DNA of 64,000 nt, taken from the NCBI RefSeq assembly GCF_009689005.1, contig NZ_AP021879.1, positions 4,642,652-4,706,651 on the forward strand. The letters are read 5' to 3'. The notes beneath the pieces are model-generated. The model saw only the letters and a list, made by a program, of their open reading frames with translations. It was not told the origin of the DNA and ran no database searches. The stretch is from Desulfosarcina ovata subsp. ovata (GTDB lineage Bacteria; Desulfobacterota; Desulfobacteria; Desulfobacterales; Desulfosarcinaceae). Positions within the stretch are counted from its first letter, which is position 1. Each line of letters opens with the position of its first letter. The translations under genes were made by a program, and so were the position numbers. Below, in pieces: positions 1 to 8,825 of this stretch.

Positions 1-1186
1 AGTTGGACATGGCATAGGTCAGGTCGGCCTTACGGGCAACCTTGGGCACGTAATCCAGGTCGCACTCGTCGTCGGGATTCTCCAGATTGATCGTGGGCGG
101 GATGATCCCGTTCTTCAGGGTCAGCACGGTAAAGGCGGTTTCGATGCCGCCAGCGCCCCCAAGAAGGTGCCCGGTCATCGATTTGGTGGATGAAATGGGT
201 ACGTTCGGGGCAAAATCACCGAATACCTTTTTTATCGCCCGGGTTTCGTAAAGGTCGTTGAGTGGCGTGGATGTACCGTGGGCATTGATGTAATCGATCG
301 CCTCACAGGAGATGCCGGCACTCTCAATGGCCGCCCGCATGCAACGGATCATGCCGTCTCCATCCGGACTGGGGGAGGTCATGTGGTAACCGTCGCCGCT
401 TTGACCGTAACCCACCATTTCGGCAAGGATCGTGGCGCCCCGCGCCAGTGCGTGCTCCCGTTCTTCGATGACGATCATGCCGGCACCTTCGCCCACGATG
501 AAGCCGTCGCGATCGCGATCGAACGGACGGGAGGCCTTTTGCGGATCGTCGTTGCGGGTGGAAAGCGCCTTCATGGCATTGAAGCCGGCGATGCAGGTGG
601 GGGTGATCACGGATTCCACCCCGCCGGTAATCATCGCGTCGGCCTGCCCGCGACGGATGGTGTTGCAGGCATCGCCGACGGCATGGGAGCCCGCAGCACA
701 GGCTGTTGCCACCGAAATGTTGGGTCCCTTGGCGCCTACGTGAATGGAGATCATTCCAGGCGCCATGTTACCGATCATCATGGGGATGAAAAACGGACTA
801 ACCCGTTTGGGCCCTTTTTCCTGAATGTTACGGGCCGTCTTCTCGAGAATTTCCAGACCACCCAATCCGCATCCGGTGATCACACCCACGCGGTGACTGT
901 TGGTTTCATCGATGGTCAGACGGGCATCCTCCACGGCCATACGGGCGGCGGCCACGGCGTAGGCAATAAAGTTCTCCGTGCGTTTGGCCTCTTTTTTGGG
1001 GAGAAAATCTTCCGCATTGAAATCTTTTACTTCCCCTGCAATCTTGGTGGTGAAGGCGCTGGCGTCAAACCGAGTGATTTCACCGATGCCGGATCGGCCT
1101 TCACAAAGGGCCGACCAAGTCGTATCAACGCCAACCCCCAATGGGGTAATGAGTCCCAAGCCTGTAACAACAACCCGTCTGCTCAA
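1..1186 (-). CDS. fabF: 3-oxoacyl-[ACP] synthase II, 3' end outside window
   Basis: Condensing enzyme of type II fatty acid synthesis that elongates acyl-ACP with malonyl-ACP in the cytoplasm. The reverse strand translates from a TTG at 1184-1186, preceded by GGAAGGAA, into the N-terminal ~395 residues of a KAS II. It begins LSRRVVVTGLGLITP and has the nucleophile in TACAAG (Cys163, the same number as in E. coli FabF) and the two histidines in INAHGTST and SMTGHLLGGAGG. The family is about 412 aa, so roughly 17 C-terminal residues lie beyond position 1. The gene follows acpP by 64 bp and is the last visible gene of the leftward rpmF-fabF operon. The TTG start is chosen because translation in the frame matches the family from its first residues and has a ribosome site; no ATG fits. 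Confidence 0.95.
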   Translation of the reverse strand, partial: MSRRVVVTGLGLITPLGVGVDTTWSALCEGRSGIGEITRFDASAFTTKIAGEVKDFNAEDFLPKKEAKRTENFIAYAVAAARMAVEDARLTIDETNSHRVGVITGCGLGGLEILEKTARNIQEKGPKRVSPFFIPMMIGNMAPGMISIHVGAKGPNISVATACAAGSHAVGDACNTIRRGQADAMITGGVESVITPTCIAGFNAMKALSTRNDDPQKASRPFDRDRDGFIVGEGAGMIVIEEREHALARGATILAEMVGYGQSGDGYHMTSPSPDGDGMIRCMRAAIESAGISCEAIDYINAHGTSTPLNDLYETRAIKKVFGDFAPNVPISSTKSMTGHLLGGAGGIETAFTVLTLKNGIIPPTINLENPDDECDLDYVPKVARKADLTYAMSN

Positions 1187-1250
1187 CGATTCCTTCCCTT
1201 CTGGAACAATGTAATAAAAATAATTCTAAATTTTTAATTCAAAATTGGTT

Positions 1251-1478
1251 TCAGTGGTTTTTGATGTAGTCGAAGGCGTCTTTGACGGTGACCATCTTTT
1301 CTGCGTCTTCATCGGAAATATCCACATCGAATTCTTCTTCCATGGACATGATCAACTCCACGAGATCCAGGCTGTCTGCACCAAGGTCATCAACAAAGGA
1401 GGCTTCGGGAACCACTTCGGCGATATCTACACTGAGTTTCTCGGCAATGATCTTTTTGACTTTATCTTCTGCGGACAT
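1251..1478 (-). CDS. acpP: acyl carrier protein
   Basis: 75-aa acidic carrier protein that holds growing acyl chains on a 4'-phosphopantetheine arm. The modification site is Ser36 in GADSLDLVE. Length, charge and the four-helix pattern are typical. An AAAGGAGA ribosome site precedes the ATG. It sits between fabG (104 bp upstream) and fabF, the usual fab order. Confidence 0.98.
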   Translation of the reverse strand: MSAEDKVKKIIAEKLSVDIAEVVPEASFVDDLGADSLDLVELIMSMEEEFDVDISDEDAEKMVTVKDAFDYIKNH

Positions 1479-1582
1479 GTTGTTCTCCTTTCAAACGGTC
1501 AAAATTAAGAATTATGGGATCCGGGCAGACAATGGTGATGAACCATGCCCGTTTTTCCGTAAGTCAATTTTAAAACTGGCGC

Positions 1583-2329
1583 TTACATATACATGCCGCC
1601 GCTGACATGGATGACCTGACCGGTGATGTAGTCGGCAGCCGGGGAGGCGAGAAACGCAACCGCAGCGGCGACATCCTCGGGCGTTCCGATGCGTGCCAAC
1701 GGAATCTGGCTGATCATGGCCGCCTTGGCCTTGTCACCGAGATCCGAGGTCATATCGGTAGCGATGTAACCGGGGGCCACGGCGTTGACCGTAATGTTGC
1801 GGCTGGCCAACTCCTTGGCCACGGCTTTGGTCAGGCCGATAATGCCTGCCTTGGCGGCAACATAGTTGGCCTGGCCGGGGTTGCCGGCGGCACCCACCAC
1901 CGAGGTGATGTTGATGATGCGGCCGTAGCGCTGCTTCATCATCGCCTTGCCGGCGGCTTTCATACAATTGAAGGCACCTTTCAGGTTGACATCCAACACC
2001 GCGTCCCAGTCGCTTTCCTTCATGCGCACCAACAGGCCGTCGCGGGTGATGCCGGCATTATTGACCAATACATCGATTCGCCCGGCTTCTTTAATAACCC
2101 CCCCCAGGTAGTCGGCGACGGCATCTGTCGAGGCCACGTCCACCTGATGGTAACAGGCCTTCCCCCCGGCTTCGCGAATCGCTTCGGCGGTGGCTTCGGC
2201 GGCATCGCTGTTGCTGCTGTAGTTGAAATAGACCACGGTTTCCGGTGCGCTCAATGCGGTGCAGATGGCCCGCCCGATGCCCCGGGACCCGCCGGTGACG
2301 ACAACCACACGATCGGCGGTTTCGGTCAT
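1583..2329 (-). CDS. fabG: 3-oxoacyl-[ACP] reductase
   Basis: NADPH-dependent short-chain dehydrogenase performing the first reduction of each elongation cycle. 248 aa with the TGGSRGIG dinucleotide site (residues 12-19), NNAG (90-93), and the catalytic set Asn114, Ser143, Tyr156, Lys160. Its ATG overlaps the stop of the preceding acyl-CoA dehydrogenase gene (ATGA), so the two are translationally coupled. The sequence is a clear FabG, but many SDR enzymes look alike; the assignment rests on acpP and fabF next door. Confidence 0.95.
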   Translation of the reverse strand: MTETADRVVVVTGGSRGIGRAICTALSAPETVVYFNYSSNSDAAEATAEAIREAGGKACYHQVDVASTDAVADYLGGVIKEAGRIDVLVNNAGITRDGLLVRMKESDWDAVLDVNLKGAFNCMKAAGKAMMKQRYGRIINITSVVGAAGNPGQANYVAAKAGIIGLTKAVAKELASRNITVNAVAPGYIATDMTSDLGDKAKAAMISQIPLARIGTPEDVAAAVAFLASPAADYITGQVIHVSGGMYM

Positions 2330-3975
2330 GACGCCCTCTCGAAAATGTGATCGGCGATGCGATCCATGTCATCAATGCTGCCGCGGCAACTGGCGTCGAG
2401 TGTCGCCAGTTCCAGTGACTGCAGAAATTCATCGGCCGCTGCGGCATCAATCGTTTGGCAACCCAGTATGATCAGGCGCGCTTTGTCGGCCACCAGGCGG
2501 GCGCAAGAGGCAGCGAAGACCCGTGCGGCAGCCATCGTGGGCCCGTCGGCGGGCGAGGCGGCCGAGCGGGCCATGGCGTCGCCGACTTCCACATGCGTCA
2601 TCGTGTCGGCCAGGGCGAACATCACCTGCTGATGGCGGGTAAGACGGTTCGCGTGGGCGAAATCGATGAGCCGGTTCAGCGTCCGGGCACAGGCGGCCAT
2701 GGTCATGCAGCCGGCCTGGTCGCATTCCGCGTGGCATTTTTCAAGTTCCTGGGCGATGGTTTCGTAATAGGTGCCTTTGCTTTTGCGCGTTTTTTTCCAG
2801 CGGAAGGTAGAGATGATGTTCTGCTGAATTTCGCTGGTGCCTTCGTAGATGCAGGTGATTTTTACATCGCGTTTGATCTTTTCCACGCCGAATTCGCAGA
2901 TATAACCATAGCCGCCCAGAGCCTGGATGGCATCGTCAGCCGCGCGATTGGCCGCTTCACTGGTGAAGAGCTTGGCGATGGACCCTTCCACCTGAAGATC
3001 TTCATCCTCGCTGTCCAGCCGCCGGGCAATGGATTCGATGTAAGCGGTTGCGGCTTTCATGTTGACCCAGTGGGGGACGATCAGTTTGTTGGTATAGCCT
3101 TTTTTGTCGCAAAGGGGGCCACCGAACTGGATTCTCTCCTTGGCATAGGGAATGGCGATTTCAAGGGCCGCTTCACCGGCGCCCAGAGCCATGGCGGCCA
3201 CCATCAGGCGGGTATAACCGAAGACCTGATTGGCCTGCTTGAGTCCTTTTCCAGGGACCCCGCCAATCAGATTCTCGACGGGAACGACAACATCGGTAAA
3301 AGTCAGCGGGGAGGTGTTGGAAGCCCGGATGCCGTGTTTTTCTTCGCCTTTGTGCTGTTCAAAGCCCGGCGTTCCCTTTTCGACCACGAAGAAGGTGGGC
3401 CCTTCGGGGGTCTGGGCCAGAACGGTCACGAAATCGGCATAGCCACCCGTGGAGATGAACTGTTTGGTCCCGTTGATGCGATAACCCGTAATGGTGCCGG
3501 ACTCATCCGTGATCGGATCGGCCTTGGTTTTGAAGGAGGCCAGATTGCTGCCGGCTTCCGGTTCGGTTACCGCGTAGGCCACCAGGCTGTTGCCTTCGGC
3601 CACGGCACCCAGCCATTTCTCTTTCTGGGCGTCGGTACCACCGACGATAATGGGATCCGAGCCCAATTGAATGGCGAAGAACGCGGTCCCCACACCCAGG
3701 CAGATCTTGCACGTTTCGCGGGTCACGATGTAGCAGTCCATGGCGCCGCCGCCCATGCCTCCGTAAATTTCGGGGACAAACAGCAGTTGAAGCCCGATTT
3801 CGGGACTCAGCATCTCGCGGATAACGGCTTCGGGGAAAATTTCGTCACGGTCCCATTCCAGGACGGCTTTCTTGGTCAGCAGGCGCTTGGACAGCTGGTG
3901 AACGGTATCGACCACCATCTGCCGGGTCTCTTCGTCCAATCCTCCCGGCGGACGATGGGTTCCGGTATCGGTCAT
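2326..3975 (-). CDS. long acyl-CoA dehydrogenase inside the fab operon
   Basis: 549-aa flavoprotein of the acyl-CoA dehydrogenase family, about 150 aa longer than the short-chain type because of a helical C-terminal extension after residue ~400. The FAD/substrate region (AVTEPEAGSN), a central beta domain and the C-terminal signature IYEGTSEIQQN with the catalytic Glu (about residue 378) are all present, so an active enzyme is expected. The start at 3975 is preceded by AAAGGAAAA; an upstream ATG would add 25 residues unlike the family. It lies between rpmF and fabG, where many bacteria have plsX, fabH and fabD, and shares ATGA with fabG. The acyl substrate cannot be read from sequence. It may serve an enoyl/acyl interconversion tied to lipid synthesis, but that is inference. 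Confidence 0.88.
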   Translation of the reverse strand: MTDTGTHRPPGGLDEETRQMVVDTVHQLSKRLLTKKAVLEWDRDEIFPEAVIREMLSPEIGLQLLFVPEIYGGMGGGAMDCYIVTRETCKICLGVGTAFFAIQLGSDPIIVGGTDAQKEKWLGAVAEGNSLVAYAVTEPEAGSNLASFKTKADPITDESGTITGYRINGTKQFISTGGYADFVTVLAQTPEGPTFFVVEKGTPGFEQHKGEEKHGIRASNTSPLTFTDVVVPVENLIGGVPGKGLKQANQVFGYTRLMVAAMALGAGEAALEIAIPYAKERIQFGGPLCDKKGYTNKLIVPHWVNMKAATAYIESIARRLDSEDEDLQVEGSIAKLFTSEAANRAADDAIQALGGYGYICEFGVEKIKRDVKITCIYEGTSEIQQNIISTFRWKKTRKSKGTYYETIAQELEKCHAECDQAGCMTMAACARTLNRLIDFAHANRLTRHQQVMFALADTMTHVEVGDAMARSAASPADGPTMAAARVFAASCARLVADKARLIILGCQTIDAAAADEFLQSLELATLDASCRGSIDDMDRIADHIFERAS

Positions 3976-4068
3976 GTTAACTTTTCCTTTGGGAAGTCGG
4001 TCCGACGGTTTTACAAAGCGCCATGGCGGGCCTTGCGAAACCGTCGTCAAACAGGTGGCTTGCGGATG

Positions 4069-4251
4069 CTATTCCTCGCCGGGGGTGATTGCGCTTTTTC
4101 CGTTGTATTCACCGCATTCCGGGCAAGCGTGGTGGGGAAGTTTGGCTTCGCCACATTCCGGGCAGGTGCTGACGACAGGTGCGCCAATCTTTTTGTGGGT
4201 GCGTCGTTTATCCCGTTTTGACTTGGATGTCTTGTGCTTTGGTACGGCCAT
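4069..4251 (-). CDS. rpmF: 50S ribosomal protein L32
   Basis: 60-aa basic ribosomal protein. The N-terminus [17 protein letters not shown] and a CxxC...CxxC zinc ribbon ([17 protein letters not shown]) identify it. A zinc-binding (C+) L32. It is the first gene of the leftward lipid operon, as rpmF commonly is ahead of plsX/fab genes. The ATG follows GGAGATTACTC. Confidence 0.97.
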   Translation of the reverse strand: MAVPKHKTSKSKRDKRRTHKKIGAPVVSTCPECGEAKLPHHACPECGEYNGKSAITPGEE

Positions 4252-4323
4252 GAGTAATCTCCTAATATATTGAAAATATTATGTATTGTTCAGAATCCGT
4301 CGAGCCTGCCAACAATCTGGGGT

Positions 4324-4352
4324 CTAGTAATTAAAAAGATGTCGATTGTCAA
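4324..4352 (-). promoter_or_regulatory. sigma-70 type promoter for rpmF-fab operon
   Basis: On the reverse strand TTGACA (4352-4347), a 17-base spacer and TACTAG (4329-4324) lie about 65 bases before the rpmF start. The -35 is perfect, the -10 is weak. No other promoter of similar quality is seen upstream of the operon. Confidence 0.5.
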
Positions 4353-4654
4353 GGATTTTCCGGAATTTCTTTGTTCCGCGCCCTTGTTACGCCTGTTGGG
4401 ATATGCTATTGAGGTGGCCGGAAATGGTCGGATGATATGCCAGATCACTAATATAAGTTAAAATATAAAATAGTTATGTGGGTTTTGGGCCACCCCGTAT
4501 TTCTGTTAACGGTGTTGGCGAAAATTTCCTGGATGATTTGGGCGACACGCGGTTTTGGCCAAGACTGGCGGTATTTTTTCTTGAAATATCTTATCCTATC
4601 ACTAGCAGTGATGTCAGTGCTCATAGCAAACAACTTTATTTAAGGTAAACCAAC
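4353..4654. other. intergenic between divergent rpmF and gltX
   Basis: About 300 bp, AT-rich near 4450-4480, with no convincing gene. A perfect 6+6 inverted repeat ATCACT-AGC-AGTGAT lies at 4598-4612, 43 bases before the gltX start, and could be an operator; nothing else supports this. Confidence 0.4.
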
Positions 4655-6061
4655 ATGGATCCCATCATTACCCGATTCCCTCCCAGCCCAACGGGATACC
4701 TGCACGTTGGGGGGGCGCGGACGGCTCTGTTTAACTGGCTTTATGCGCGCCATAACAATGGCAAATTTGTCTTGCGAATCGAAGATACCGATACGGTCCG
4801 CTCAACCCAGGCTTCCGTGGATGCCATTTTCGATGCCATGCAGTGGCTGGAGCTGGACTGGGACGATGGGCCGTATTTTCAGACCCAGCGTTTCGATATT
4901 TACCGCGAATATCTGCAGAAACTGATTGATTCGGGTGACGCCTACTACTGTACCTGCACGCCCGAAGAGGTGGATGCCATGCGCCAGAAGGCCAAGGCCG
5001 CCGGCGCAAAACCCAAATATGACGGTCGCTGCCGTGAGCGCGGGCTGGGCCCCTCGGGCAATGCGGTGATCCGGTTCAAATCGCCACTTTCGGGAACGAC
5101 CGTGGTGGAGGATGTGATCAAGGGCAATATCGTTTTTCAGAACACCGAACAGGACGATTTTGTCATCTGCCGCAGCGACGGGACACCCACATACAACTTT
5201 GTGGTGGTGGTGGACGACATCACCATGGGGATCAACACGATTATCCGGGGGGATGACCACGTGATGAACACCCCCAAACAGATCCTTTTATACAAGGCCC
5301 TCAAGGCAACGCTGCCCGTCTTTGGACATGTGCCCATGGTGCTGGGCAAGGACAAGACGCGCCTTTCCAAGCGGCATGGCGCCATGTCGGTGACGGCTTA
5401 CCGGGATATGGGCTTTCTGCCCGACGCCTTTATCAACTATCTGGCGCGGTTGGGATGGTCTTACGGCGACCAGGAATTTTTTACCCGGCAGGAGCTGGTG
5501 GAAAAATTCAGCCTGAAAAATATCGGTCGATCGCCCGGCGTGTTCGACCCGGACAAGTTGACCGCCCTCAATGCCGATCACATCCGGGCCGCATCGATCC
5601 GGCAGTTGGCCCCTCGTGTGATTCCTTTTTTCAAACAGAAAGGTTACGCCGCTCAAGAGGGAGAATACCTGGACGGGGTTATCGACACCCTGCACGCTCG
5701 CAGCAAGACGTTGGTGGAGATGGCCGAGGGGGCCCATTTCTACTATCGCGACGATGTGCGCCCTTACGAGGAAAAGGCGGCCAAAAAATTTCTCAAGCCG
5801 GCGGTGACGCCGGTCCTGGCGCGGCTTGCCGAACTGCTGGAAGAACTCCCCGACTTGACCGAGAAAGCCCAGGAGGAGGCCTTTAAACAAGTTATGGATG
5901 AGACCGGCCTGGGGTTCGGTAAGATTGCCCAGCCGGTGCGGGTGGCACTGACCGGAACTACCGTCAGTCCGGGAATCTTCGAGATGATTGCGGTGTTGGG
6001 CAAGGCACGGGTGCTGAGCCGTCTCAAGGCGGCCATCGAATTTATGGAGTCGGCCGCCTGA
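4655..6061 (+). CDS. gltX: glutamyl-tRNA synthetase
   Basis: 468-aa class I aminoacyl-tRNA synthetase that charges tRNA-Glu. The HIGH-type motif is PSPTGYLHVGG (about residues 10-20) and the KMSKS-type motif is RLSKR (about 236-240). A Cys-rich zinc segment begins YYCTCTPEE near residue 96. AAGG lies 10 bases before the ATG. The gene is followed after 79 bp by tRNA-Gln, with a terminator only after the tRNA, so the two are probably cotranscribed. Because gatB occurs at 11.2-12.6 kb, this enzyme is likely non-discriminating and also mischarges tRNA-Gln with Glu for later amidation. That is inference; discrimination was not read from specific residues. Confidence 0.96.
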   Translation: MDPIITRFPPSPTGYLHVGGARTALFNWLYARHNNGKFVLRIEDTDTVRSTQASVDAIFDAMQWLELDWDDGPYFQTQRFDIYREYLQKLIDSGDAYYCTCTPEEVDAMRQKAKAAGAKPKYDGRCRERGLGPSGNAVIRFKSPLSGTTVVEDVIKGNIVFQNTEQDDFVICRSDGTPTYNFVVVVDDITMGINTIIRGDDHVMNTPKQILLYKALKATLPVFGHVPMVLGKDKTRLSKRHGAMSVTAYRDMGFLPDAFINYLARLGWSYGDQEFFTRQELVEKFSLKNIGRSPGVFDPDKLTALNADHIRAASIRQLAPRVIPFFKQKGYAAQEGEYLDGVIDTLHARSKTLVEMAEGAHFYYRDDVRPYEEKAAKKFLKPAVTPVLARLAELLEELPDLTEKAQEEAFKQVMDETGLGFGKIAQPVRVALTGTTVSPGIFEMIAVLGKARVLSRLKAAIEFMESAA

Positions 6062-6140
6062 GCTGGAGATTCCATTTATCATTGATAATTTGGTCTTGAC
6101 TCACCCGGCGCTTTTGTGTAAACGGGCAGCTACCAGTTGC

Positions 6141-6214
6141 TGGGGGATCGTCTAACGGTAGGACAGCGGACTCTGACTCCGTCAATCAAGGTTCGAATCC
6201 TTGTCCCTCAGCCA
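6141..6214 (+). tRNA. tRNA-Gln (anticodon CUG)
   Basis: 74 nt including an encoded CCA (6212-6214). The acceptor stem TGGGGGA pairs with TCCCTCA (one G-U), the anticodon arm is GCGGA-CTCTGAC-TCCGT, and the T arm is CAAGG-TTCGAAT-CCTTG. The U1-A72 pair and CUG anticodon are characteristic of tRNA-Gln. It sits directly downstream of gltX. Confidence 0.95.
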
Positions 6215-6223
6215 AATGAAAAT

Positions 6224-6266
6224 AAAGGGTTACAGGTTTTCAAATCTGTGGCCCTTTTTGATTTTT
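6224..6266 (+). terminator. intrinsic terminator after gltX-tRNA-Gln
   Basis: A 12-bp stem (AAAGGGTTACAG with CTGTGGCCCTTT, two G-U pairs), a 10-base loop, then a T-run. It closes the gltX-tRNA unit. Confidence 0.85.
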
Positions 6267-6571
6267 ATCCGCCGTGTATGGAAATGGCGATTGAATTCTT
6301 AGCCAATGGGACACTTTTATCGAGGCCACGATAGCGACCGGGGGAGTGTGGGGGGCCGTCGGCACATTGATTCCGGCATTTGACTAATTATACGTAATTA
6401 AATATAGCGTTGCTACTTTGATCATTAATTTGCCTTAAACTGTGCAGACAATACCATATCTAAGCGTTAAAAGTTGATCCGCCTCACAATATAGTGGTTC
6501 CGGCCAGTGATTTCTTCTTCTTTTAAATCCACCATAACCACCTATGGATATTAAAATAAGGTGAAAAGTGC

Positions 6572-6600
6572 TTGACACCGGTAAAACCCGTTGGTAGAAG
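6572..6600 (+). promoter_or_regulatory. candidate promoter of the porin gene
   Basis: TTGACA (6572-6577), exactly 17 bases, then TAGAAG (6595-6600). It is 343 bases before the porin ATG. A perfect -35 with a 4/6 -10 makes it plausible. Confidence 0.45.
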
Positions 6601-6827
6601 TCTGCTAATTCATTATGGTAATCTGCGTGAATAAGATTTATTTGTAATTATTTTAAAGTGTTCTCGCGGATTCAGCTGCTCTTGGCAAATTCAACCCAAT
6701 TTCCATTACGGTGTATTTTAACGCTTCAGGCGTTCGCTCCTTCGCTGAAGGCCCGAGGTTTTAAAATAAATTTGACTCGAAAGGAGGTGGTCGGGGAATA
6801 GGCGATGTAATGTTCGATCCAAAGCAT

Positions 6828-6903
6828 TAACGATGAGAATTATTAGGTTATTAGGTTATTAGGTTTGTGGTATCAGCAGTAACGATGACAATTATTAGGT
6901 TTG
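6828..6903 (+). repeat. TTATTAGG direct repeats in porin leader
   Basis: The block TAACGATGAGAATTATTAGG (6828-6847) continues with two further TTATTAGG units and recurs as TAACGATGACAATTATTAGG (6880-6899). Function unknown; it lies just before the ribosome site. Confidence 0.7.
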
Positions 6904-6942
6904 CAGTAAATGTAGGTTTAATCCGTTAAGGAGGAATTAAGC

Positions 6943-8175
6943 ATGAAGAAATTCGCAGCAATATTTTTTGTGGCTGTGCTCAGTCTCGCGCTTACCGCGC
7001 CGGCCTTTGCACTGGAAAACCAGTTCGGCGGCTACTTTCGCGTCAGAATGTTTAACCAAACCAATTTTGATGGTGATGATAAGAGCCGCGACACTGAAGC
7101 CCAGTTGATCGATAGCCGGACCCGTTTGTACTATACCGCCCTCATCAACGACAACCTCAAGTTTGTCAGCAAGTTCGAGATTGACTCTGTCTGGGGTGAT
7201 AATGAGTACTATGACTCCGGTAAAGGTAGCCAAGGTAGGTTCGCTGCCGATTCAGTTAATATCGAGACAAAGAACGCCTATATCGATTTCAACCTGGGCC
7301 CGGCCAACGTCAAAATGGGTACGCAGGGTGGTGTTATCCAGCGTGGTTTCATCGTTGACGAAGATTTTTCCGGTATCACCCTCGGCCTTACCGGTCTGAC
7401 CGCCCGGTTTGCCAAAATCGATGAGGATGGCGACAGTTCGTCCGATGATGCGCAGCTCTTCCAGCTTGCCTACGCCCTGGATCTGGGTGGGCTTACGCTT
7501 ACCCCGAACTTCACCTATTACGACTTATACGACGACCAGGTTGAAATCGAAGGCTATGAGATCCAATTAGAAGATCCGAAAGTTTGGTTCCTGGGACTTG
7601 ACGTTGACGGTGCTGCTGGTGCATTGAGCTACTGGGGGACTTTTATTTACGAAGGCGGCGAATTGAACTCGGATGTGGATGTTGACGCATTTCTGCTCGC
7701 CGTCGGCGCCGGTATGGATCTGAGCGATGCTATGGAGCTTCACTTCGAGACCTTCTATGCAAGCGGCCAAGATGACGATGCTGACGATCTGGAGGCTTTT
7801 ACCGTTCCTGTTGGCCAGAGTTACTACTGGTCTGAAATCATGGGTTACGGTATCTTTGATAATCAGGTTTCCAACGGTTCCTGCGCGGACTACATTTCCG
7901 ATATCTGGGCCATTAATGTGGGCGTTAGCTACAAGGTAACCGAAAAACTGTCCCTGGGTGCCGACCTCTGGTATGCTCAGTTGGCAGAGGACAACGAAAA
8001 TGACGACACGGATCTGGGTACTGAAATTGACCTCAGTGCAAGCTATACCATCGTGGAAGGTTTGCAGCTGGATGTTGTCGCCGCTTACCTGTTTGCCGGC
8101 GATGCCACCACCATGGATGTTCACGACGATGAGGATCCCATTGAAATCGGTGCTCAGTTCAGCGTTGCCTTCTAA
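6943..8175 (+). CDS. outer-membrane beta-barrel porin
   Basis: 410 aa. A cleavable signal peptide (MKKFAAIFFVAVLSLALTAP..AFA) is followed by alternating, acidic, aromatic-rich beta strands. The protein ends in Phe (QFSVAF), the usual BAM recognition signal. It resembles the porins abundant in sulfate reducers. AAGGAGGAATTAAGC precedes the ATG, a strong ribosome site for an abundant protein. It is a single-gene unit with its own promoter region and a strong terminator. Substrate selectivity cannot be told from sequence. Confidence 0.85.
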   Translation: MKKFAAIFFVAVLSLALTAPAFALENQFGGYFRVRMFNQTNFDGDDKSRDTEAQLIDSRTRLYYTALINDNLKFVSKFEIDSVWGDNEYYDSGKGSQGRFAADSVNIETKNAYIDFNLGPANVKMGTQGGVIQRGFIVDEDFSGITLGLTGLTARFAKIDEDGDSSSDDAQLFQLAYALDLGGLTLTPNFTYYDLYDDQVEIEGYEIQLEDPKVWFLGLDVDGAAGALSYWGTFIYEGGELNSDVDVDAFLLAVGAGMDLSDAMELHFETFYASGQDDDADDLEAFTVPVGQSYYWSEIMGYGIFDNQVSNGSCADYISDIWAINVGVSYKVTEKLSLGADLWYAQLAEDNENDDTDLGTEIDLSASYTIVEGLQLDVVAAYLFAGDATTMDVHDDEDPIEIGAQFSVAF

Positions 8176-8224
8176 GCTTTTAAAATGCGTTAAGCAGATA
8201 TAGCTGATTTGAAGTGCTCTTAAT

Positions 8225-8266
8225 AAAGGCCGGGCGTGTATTTTTGATGTACACACCCGGCCTTTT
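8225..8266 (+). terminator. strong terminator after porin
   Basis: AAAGGCCGGG pairs with CCCGGCCTTT; a further GTGTA/TACAC extends the stem after one mismatch. It is followed by TTTTG. Confidence 0.9.
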
Positions 8267-8270
8267 GTTG

Positions 8271-8825
8271 GTGTAATGAATCCGGTTGAGCCCCATCGTG
8301 CTGCAGACCTGACCGCTTGACAATTTCATGGAGGTGGCGGGGTCCCCCAAGCCTGCCCGCGGTGTACGACAATTGGGTGCATCAGGGTGGGGCGCCATCC
8401 TTTTCGGTCTATGGATGGGGGCGGTTTCGTCGGTTAGGCGATGGTGTCAGCTTCATTGCGTAACCAAGATGCTTTCGAAGCTGCTGAAATTGAAAGGGGT
8501 ATGGGTGCCTATACCGATGGTGTGCGACAATTGGGCATACCAAGGGAATCAACGCGTTGCCCGGTGCAATTCAATATGCCTTGGGAAAGCCCCTATTCGC
8601 GTTGAGGTGATATAATTTGGGTGTATTTAATGGACCGACAACGATTTGCTACGAACAGGTGAACGCGTCAATTTTGATGGGGATGGAAAAAGCAGATTAC
8701 CGCTTGCGGGGGAAACATCATTGAAAACGAAATTGTGTGAAAACAGATAGCTGCTATTTAGAAAAAATAATTGGGCGGCAGGTTGCAGGCGAATTGAAGG
8801 ACATTTTTTGTTTAAAAGGTGAATC
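8271..8825. other. intergenic with a diverged direct repeat
   Basis: No supported gene. Two related segments, GGTGTACGACAATTGGGTGC (8361) and GGTGTGCGACAATTGGGCAT (8519), lie 158 bases apart. They translate as VRQLG in two different frames, so they may be decayed remains of a gene or repeat rather than a functional site. Confidence 0.4.

Larger units (their letters stand above)
6267..6942. other. long intergenic / porin leader region
   Basis: No gene is seen in these 676 bp. They contain a candidate promoter (6572-6600), a hairpin with arms CTTCAG (6724-6729) and CTGAAG (6745-6750) nested within TTTTAA/TTAAAA arms, and short direct repeats (6828-6903). If the promoter is right, the porin mRNA has a leader of about 335 nt. 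Confidence 0.5.

Noticed and set aside
278-1237. 319-codon forward frame
   Set aside because: Shadow of fabF, which reads on the other strand from a TTG and shows all catalytic motifs.
2455-4221. 588-codon forward frame
   Set aside because: Antisense shadow of the acyl-CoA dehydrogenase and rpmF; no ribosome site and His/Gly/Phe-rich shadow composition.
8328-8615. 95-codon forward frame upstream of the VCBS gene
   Set aside because: No ribosome site and no family; the only repeat within it falls in different frames.
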